Shown here piece after piece: positions 6,281-9,630 of a stretch of DNA of 9,630 nucleotides (position 1 is the stretch's first letter; the number at the start of each line of letters is the position of its first letter). The stretch covers positions 1 to 9,630 of the forward strand of contig SKHQ01000072.1 of NCBI GenBank assembly GCA_007116915.1, read 5' to 3'. The translations under genes were made by a program, and so were the position numbers. The stretch comes from Candidatus Methanomethylophilaceae archaeon (GTDB lineage Archaea > Thermoplasmatota > Thermoplasmata > Methanomassiliicoccales > Methanomethylophilaceae). The notes beneath the pieces are model-generated. The model saw nothing but the letters and a program-made list of their open reading frames with translations. It was not told the origin of the DNA and did not search any database.

Positions 6281-7623
6281 ACGATGACCTCTCTCATGAC
6301 ATCCGCTTCAACCTCATGGCCGGTCCATATGCGGAATGATGCCCGGGCCTGATGGATAAGCATCTCTATCCCCTCGATCGTCAATGAACCCCTCGATGCT
6401 GCTTCTGCGATGAAAGGCGTCTCCCTTGGTCTGTATACCATGTCAAACACGGTATGGGTGTTGTTCAAGGTCGAGGTATCGATAGGGGAATCGGCCGGGA
6501 ATCCCTCCATGCCCAGTGGGGTGCAGTTCACGATAAGGTCGAATTTTTGCAGATCGTCCACGTGCTTCATGAATTCAGTGCCGAACCGGTTGGATAGGAT
6601 TTTCGCCTTATCCTCACTACGAGCGGTAACGGTGACATGACTGCCTTCAGACATCAATGCCTGACAACAGGCCATGGCTGCGCCGCCGGCGCCTATGACC
6701 AGGGCACGACCGCCTTCAAAAACATATCCGCTCTGCAGCAGGGACTCTTTGACACCTAGTACATCGGTGTTGTATCCCACCAGCCTTCCTCCCTCGTTAC
6801 ATATGGTGTTCAAAGCCCCCACTGCGGAGGCGGATGAATCTAAGGAGTCCATATGCGCCAGGGCCTCCACTTTGTAAGGTATGGTGACGTTCAGGCCGCG
6901 TATATCGTAAGATTTGATGAATGGGGCGAGGTCATCGAGTCGTGGCACATCGAATCTTAGGTATTTGCCCTTGATTCCGACTGCCTTGAGGGCTGCGCGA
7001 TGTAGTTCCGGTGACAGACTGTGCCCTAGCGGCCTTCCCGTTATGCCCAGTATCATTGCGTCATCGCCAAGCTCACGCATATCGTCAATATGCAATTGTC
7101 CCGATGCGGTGGCTGAACCACCGTGGGCGAATGTGAACTCATTCGCAATCAAATCAGACCTTATGCGTGTAACGGCTCCAAGTTCTCCCATGCCTATCAA
7201 CACCCGTCTGCCGTTGATCATATGTGATGCATCCATAATACTGACCAAGTCAGTGAAGGAGTTGACCATGAATGCCGCTTTTCTCATACTGCCTTCCAAC
7301 GAGGCGAATATTTTGCAAATACCTTCGCCATCCGGTGTGAACTCCCAATCATGGTGGGACATGATCGTATGCTCCGTATCGATTCCGGGAACATGCTCCT
7401 CGCCAATGTCAATGAGTAATGCTCCTCTCTGACGGGCTTCAATGACTGCACTCTCCCTACTTTCGCCTTTAAGATCTCCCAGTGTGACCACGAATGGGAT
7501 TTCCGGAAGACTATCGGGCATGCCTCCTAGTAGGTCATACCTTATCTCCAAAAGGTCGGCCGACTCTATGGCCGGGGATCCGAGGTCCTCCTTTCGACCG
7601 ATGGATAGGCAAAGTCGGGTCAT
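6277..7623 (-). CDS. aroDE: Fused 3-dehydroquinate dehydratase (type I) / shikimate dehydrogenase
   Basis: One 448-residue chain for two successive steps: dehydration of 3-dehydroquinate, then NADPH reduction of 3-dehydroshikimate to shikimate. Residues 1 to about 185 are a type I dehydratase: EIR (Glu26, Arg28), MSHHDWEFTP (88-97, catalytic His91), Schiff-base Lys115 in MRKAAFM, Arg153 and Gln176 (ASGQ). From about 190 comes AroE: GRPLGHSLSP (196-205, shikimate-binding Ser202/Ser204), NVTIPYK (245-251, catalytic Lys251), NTDVLG (Asp287), Rossmann loop GAGGAA (311-316), NCTPLGM (366-372) and GIEMLIHQA (418-426). The join is short, with no spare linker. ATG 7623 overlaps the stop of aroB' by 4 nt. 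The dehydratase half is short and seems to lack the Arg82/Glu86 pair of the Salmonella enzyme (TLGDLKGE at 47-54). There is no sign of frameshift. Confidence 0.95.
   Translation of the reverse strand: MTRLCLSIGRKEDLGSPAIESADLLEIRYDLLGGMPDSLPEIPFVVTLGDLKGESRESAVIEARQRGALLIDIGEEHVPGIDTEHTIMSHHDWEFTPDGEGICKIFASLEGSMRKAAFMVNSFTDLVSIMDASHMINGRRVLIGMGELGAVTRIRSDLIANEFTFAHGGSATASGQLHIDDMRELGDDAMILGITGRPLGHSLSPELHRAALKAVGIKGKYLRFDVPRLDDLAPFIKSYDIRGLNVTIPYKVEALAHMDSLDSSASAVGALNTICNEGGRLVGYNTDVLGVKESLLQSGYVFEGGRALVIGAGGAAMACCQALMSEGSHVTVTARSEDKAKILSNRFGTEFMKHVDDLQKFDLIVNCTPLGMEGFPADSPIDTSTLNNTHTVFDMVYRPRETPFIAEAASRGSLTIEGIEMLIHQARASFRIWTGHEVEADVMREVIV
6287..6291 (-). promoter_or_regulatory. Shikimate kinase ribosome binding site
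   Basis: GAGGT on the minus strand, in the last codons of aroDE, has its GAGG core 7 nt before ATG 6280. It supports independent re-initiation at the ATGA overlap. Confidence 0.65.
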
Positions 7624-8633
7624 GTCTCGATTATCGTCTCGTCGACACTCATACCGAAATGACGACCGCCCTCGCTCACGACGGCGAGGATCTTATCCTC
7701 TGGCTTCAGATGTGATACGGATATCGAACCGCCCGGACCAACGAGTCTGACGGTCTCTGCGTTCTGGACAACGGCGTTGAAGCTCTTCCCTTCATGTTCC
7801 ATCTCTATGAGGAGCATGGGTCTGCTCTCCGTCTTGCATCTGCCCACCACCGCCCGGCGGCTGCGGCCGTCCTTATCCACCACCATGACTTCATCCCCGC
7901 CTTTTAGTTCAGATAGGTAACGAGTCTTTCCACCAGGTGTCATCACATAGGCGTGGACGGCACCGGCGTTGACCCTGAAAGGTCTAGAAGCCACATAGCC
8001 GCTCTCCTCACTCTCCGATTGTACCAGCAGCATACATGCCGATTGTGATCCGATAAGCATCCCTTCCCCCGGGACCATTATGTTGCAGGTGTCGACACAA
8101 ACTCGATCAGCCAGACCAATCTTCTTGACGGCTTTCACCGTAACTGCTTGCAGTCCGACCGCAGATTCAGAGGATATCAATGAGACGATGGCGTCATCAT
8201 CCCAATCCTCCGGTTCAAGAAGTACCGCGTCCACGCCCATTTCCAGAGTATGGAGGAACACCTTGGCCTCCTCCAAACCTTCGGCCATGGCCACAAGTCT
8301 TGAGCCGCTTCCCTGGAAAGCGGCGACCATGTTCTCCAGAGGGATGACCTTCCAATCCCTGGTGCTGACTATGAAAGAACTCTCTCCCGCAGACTCCATT
8401 ATTTCCTGCATGATTTCAGGACCGTCAACGGAGACCATACGTAATGAGCCCCATGCGGATTCAACCATTTCTCCTTCACGGAAATGAAGGTTGATCCTTC
8501 CCAATTCAGAAAAAGCGTCATCTCCCTTTCTGACCAGAATGTCGTCTATACCTCTTTCCATGGCCTTTGTTGCCAGGGTCTTTCGGATATCCTGGTCATC
8601 GGGCAGGTCGGCCCGCGCCCATACACGTCCCAA
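7620..8633 (-). CDS. aroB': 3-dehydroquinate synthase II
   Basis: Archaeal enzyme that oxidatively deaminates and cyclises 2-amino-3,7-dideoxy-D-threo-hept-6-ulosonate (ADTH) to 3-dehydroquinate with NAD; it replaces bacterial AroB. The 337-residue protein contains the hallmark C-terminal half: DRVCVDTCNIMVPGEGMLIG (176-195), RPFRVNAGAVHAY (217-229), TRYLSELKGGDEV (237-249), QNAETVRLVGP (290-300) and the ending RHFGMSVDETIIE (324-336). The N-terminal half is more divergent and some 20-25 residues shorter than my recollection of the M. jannaschii protein. The start is TTG 8633, after a full GAGGTGAT site; an ATG at 8638 is in another frame. It is 4 bases after ADTH synthase, its pathway partner, and overlaps aroDE by 4 nt. 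Confidence 0.95.
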   Translation of the reverse strand: MGRVWARADLPDDQDIRKTLATKAMERGIDDILVRKGDDAFSELGRINLHFREGEMVESAWGSLRMVSVDGPEIMQEIMESAGESSFIVSTRDWKVIPLENMVAAFQGSGSRLVAMAEGLEEAKVFLHTLEMGVDAVLLEPEDWDDDAIVSLISSESAVGLQAVTVKAVKKIGLADRVCVDTCNIMVPGEGMLIGSQSACMLLVQSESEESGYVASRPFRVNAGAVHAYVMTPGGKTRYLSELKGGDEVMVVDKDGRSRRAVVGRCKTESRPMLLIEMEHEGKSFNAVVQNAETVRLVGPGGSISVSHLKPEDKILAVVSEGGRHFGMSVDETIIET

Positions 8634-8636
8634 TTC

Positions 8637-8644
8637 ATCACCTC
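8637..8644 (-). promoter_or_regulatory. aroB' ribosome binding site
   Basis: GAGGTGAT on the minus strand spans the TGA stop of ADTH synthase and is an exact 8-base match to the Shine-Dalgarno consensus. The GAGG core ends 7 nt before TTG 8633, which fixes this as the start codon. Confidence 0.8.
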
Positions 8645-9429
8645 AGGAATTGCATAGCGTCTTCCACGCTCTTTTCGTGCAACACTATTGCCGATATTGC
8701 TTTGGTTATGCCTTCAACATTGTGGTGTTGGAACACGTTCCTGCCGATGGATACGCCCCTGCCTCCCGCTTCCAGAGACTCCTTGACCATTGTCAGCAGC
8801 TCCTCATCGGAGGAAACCTTCGGACCGCCGGCTATGACCACGGGAGCCAGTGCCCCTTTGACGACCTCCTTGAAGGTGTCAGGATCTCCGGTGTAGTTGG
8901 TCTTGATCAGATCAGCGCCCAATTCAGTAGCCACACGCGCGGAGTGTTTCACCAAATCGACATCAAAAGGATTCTTGATCCCTGGGCCGCGTGGGTAGGC
9001 CATCGCCAATAGCGGTATGCTCCATTCCATGCAACTGCGTGAGACGGCGCCGATGTCACTCAGCATCGCCGGTTCGGTGTCAGAACCTATGTTCAGATGA
9101 ACCGATACAGCATCGGCACCGAGTTTTATCCCTTCTTCGACTGTGGCCACCAGGACCTTGCAGTCTGAGGTGGTGCCCATGTTGGTCGAGGCGGAGAGAT
9201 GCAATATCAAACCAATATCATGGCCACTGCTCCTGTGGCCGTATGGGACTATGCCCTTATGCATCACCACCGCAGTGGCCCCGCCTCGGGAAATGCAATC
9301 AATTGCATGACACATATCCGTCAACCCGTCGATGGGACCAACGGACATACCGTGATCCATCGGTATGATAACAGCGTTGCCGGAGTTACGGTCTAGTATC
9401 CTCTCCATACGGATTTGTTTACCGAACAT
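8638..9429 (-). CDS. aroA': 2-amino-3,7-dideoxy-D-threo-hept-6-ulosonate (ADTH) synthase
   Basis: First enzyme of the archaeal route to 3-dehydroquinate: a class I aldolase-fold transaldolase that joins 6-deoxy-5-ketofructose 1-phosphate with L-aspartate semialdehyde. The 263-residue protein keeps the catalytic set: Asp25 in PMDHG, Tyr145 in AMAYPRG and Schiff-base Lys176 in LIKTNYTGD; with an offset of 8 these fall on Asp33, Tyr153 and Lys184 of M. jannaschii MJ0400. GGP (201-203) and the GVSIGRNVFQH phosphate-binding block (225-235) are present. I start at ATG 9429, with GAGGGAT just upstream and a MFGKQIRMER beginning; an upstream in-frame ATG at 9456 would add 9 residues but overlaps the promoter. 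First gene of the operon. A plain fructose-bisphosphate aldolase is the alternative, made unlikely by the aroB' neighbour. Confidence 0.93.
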   Translation of the reverse strand: MFGKQIRMERILDRNSGNAVIIPMDHGMSVGPIDGLTDMCHAIDCISRGGATAVVMHKGIVPYGHRSSGHDIGLILHLSASTNMGTTSDCKVLVATVEEGIKLGADAVSVHLNIGSDTEPAMLSDIGAVSRSCMEWSIPLLAMAYPRGPGIKNPFDVDLVKHSARVATELGADLIKTNYTGDPDTFKEVVKGALAPVVIAGGPKVSSDEELLTMVKESLEAGGRGVSIGRNVFQHHNVEGITKAISAIVLHEKSVEDAMQFLR

Positions 9430-9432
9430 TCT

Positions 9433-9439
9433 ATCCCTC
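9433..9439 (-). promoter_or_regulatory. ADTH synthase ribosome binding site
   Basis: GAGGGAT on the minus strand has its GAGG core 6 nt before ATG 9429. No such element precedes the upstream ATG at 9456, so this site favours the shorter protein. Confidence 0.55.
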
Positions 9440-9451
9440 GTGATACGTGCT

Positions 9452-9474
9452 AACATATAACACGGTATATTAAC
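9452..9474 (-). promoter_or_regulatory. Aromatic operon promoter (TATA region)
   Basis: On the minus strand two TATA-like elements lie in tandem: TTAATATA (9473-9466) and TTATATG (9458-9452). With 26 nt spacing the first gives a start near 9443 and a leader of about 14 nt; the second gives a leaderless start almost exactly at ATG 9429. Either fits the shorter ADTH synthase and would leave ATG 9456 outside the message. The two elements also form an imperfect inverted repeat, which might be a regulator site; that is inference. Confidence 0.55.
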
Positions 9475-9518
9475 CCTTCGTCAACATTCCGCATCAAGAT
9501 GGATATGCTCGTTCGAAA

Positions 9519-9530
9519 CATATTTATTGT
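9519..9530 (+). promoter_or_regulatory. tRNA-Ala promoter (TATA box)
   Basis: The AT-rich element CATATTTATTGT is centred about 26 nt before a likely start near 9551, three bases ahead of the mature tRNA. AAA just upstream could be part of a TFB recognition element. It points away from the aromatic operon. Confidence 0.6.
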
Positions 9531-9553
9531 ATCTTCCGATTGGACGCCTGAAT

Positions 9554-9630
9554 GGGCCAATAGATCAGCTCGGAAGATCGCCTGCTTTGCAAGCAGGAGG
9601 CCGCGGGTTCAAATCCCGCTTGGTCCACCA
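9554..9630 (+). tRNA. tRNA-Ala (anticodon UGC), CCA encoded
   Basis: A full cloverleaf of 77 nt. The acceptor stem GGGCCAA pairs with TTGGTCC and includes the G3:U70 wobble pair that marks alanine tRNAs. The D stem is GATC/GATC, the anticodon stem CCTGC/GCAGG with loop TTTGCAA (anticodon TGC, reading GCA and other GCN codons), the variable loop AGGCC, and the T arm GCGGG-TTCAAAT-CCCGC. The discriminator is A and the CCA tail is encoded at 9628-9630. No intron is present. It ends exactly at the window edge. Confidence 0.97.

Larger units (their letters stand above)
2083..9474 (-). other. Aromatic amino acid (shikimate to tyrosine branch) operon
   Basis: Seven minus-strand genes run without a break from ADTH synthase to tyrA. 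Junctions in order: 4-nt gap, 4-nt overlap, 4-nt overlap, 4-nt overlap, 1-nt gap, 11-nt overlap. The order follows the pathway exactly, from the first committed condensation through chorismate to 4-hydroxyphenylpyruvate. One promoter at the 5' end is seen and no internal terminator or TATA box stood out. No separate terminator is visible past tyrA because ilvD coding sequence lies there. Confidence 0.9.

Noticed and set aside
8491..9012. 173-codon plus-strand frame across aroB' and ADTH synthase
   Set aside because: It crosses two conserved minus-strand genes, shows no family motif and has no credible ribosome binding site.
8638..9429. Ordinary class I fructose-bisphosphate aldolase
   Set aside because: The active-site residues fit both families, but adjacency to 3-dehydroquinate synthase II and the close match to ADTH synthases make the aromatic role far more likely.
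9554..9630. tRNA-Ala 3' end as an attachment site for an integrated element
   Set aside because: tRNA genes are common integration targets, but the window ends at the CCA and I see no repeat of the tRNA end, integrase or foreign gene in the visible flank.
1..9630. CRISPR array, insertion sequence or defence system
   Set aside because: No spaced direct repeats, transposase, nuclease, methylase or toxin-antitoxin pair was found; all space is taken by core genes.

Overview
The window is a chromosomal segment of an archaeon, most likely a euryarchaeote in the broad sense; Thermoplasmata or Methanomassiliicoccales would fit, but I cannot fix the lineage from the sequence alone. The archaeal signs are an archaeal-type ribosomal protein uS10, the archaeal entry to the shikimate pathway (ADTH synthase plus 3-dehydroquinate synthase II) in place of DAHP synthase and AroB, a GHMP-family shikimate kinase, and TATA-like boxes instead of -35/-10 promoters. 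Nothing looks like a phage, transposon, CRISPR array or other mobile element; all genes appear to be core metabolism or translation.

Layout. On the plus strand are rpsJ (34-348) and ilvD (449-2095, dihydroxy-acid dehydratase for valine, isoleucine and leucine). Facing them on the minus strand is a tightly packed seven-gene cluster that starts near 9429 and runs down to 2083: ADTH synthase, 3-dehydroquinate synthase II, a fused AroD-AroE, GHMP shikimate kinase, EPSP synthase (aroA), chorismate synthase (aroC) and a fused chorismate mutase-prephenate dehydrogenase (tyrA). Six junctions are all overlaps or gaps of 1-4 nt, so this is almost surely one operon. Its last gene meets the 3' end of ilvD head-on and overlaps it by 13 nt. 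At the right edge, divergent from the operon, is tRNA-Ala(UGC), 9554-9630, ending in an encoded CCA at the last base of the window. No stretch over 300 bases lacks a gene.

How the genes work together. The operon encodes every step from aspartate semialdehyde plus 6-deoxy-5-ketofructose 1-phosphate to chorismate, then on through prephenate to 4-hydroxyphenylpyruvate, the tyrosine precursor. Missing from the window are the enzyme making the deoxyketosugar phosphate, prephenate dehydratase for phenylalanine, and the final aminotransferase.

Most notable points: (1) four genes (ilvD, aroB', aroA, tyrA) appear to start at TTG placed 7-8 nt after a GAGG core, and in two of them the longer GTG start lies inside the Shine-Dalgarno sequence itself; (2) several enzymes lack residues usually thought conserved (AroD Arg82/Glu86 equivalents, the Glu of the chorismate synthase GESHG motif, the Arg294 equivalent of TyrA); (3) tyrA is the only gene ending in TAG, with TGA ten codons on. 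I do not see a wholly new system here; the window is a well-ordered biosynthetic region with some unusual enzyme variants.
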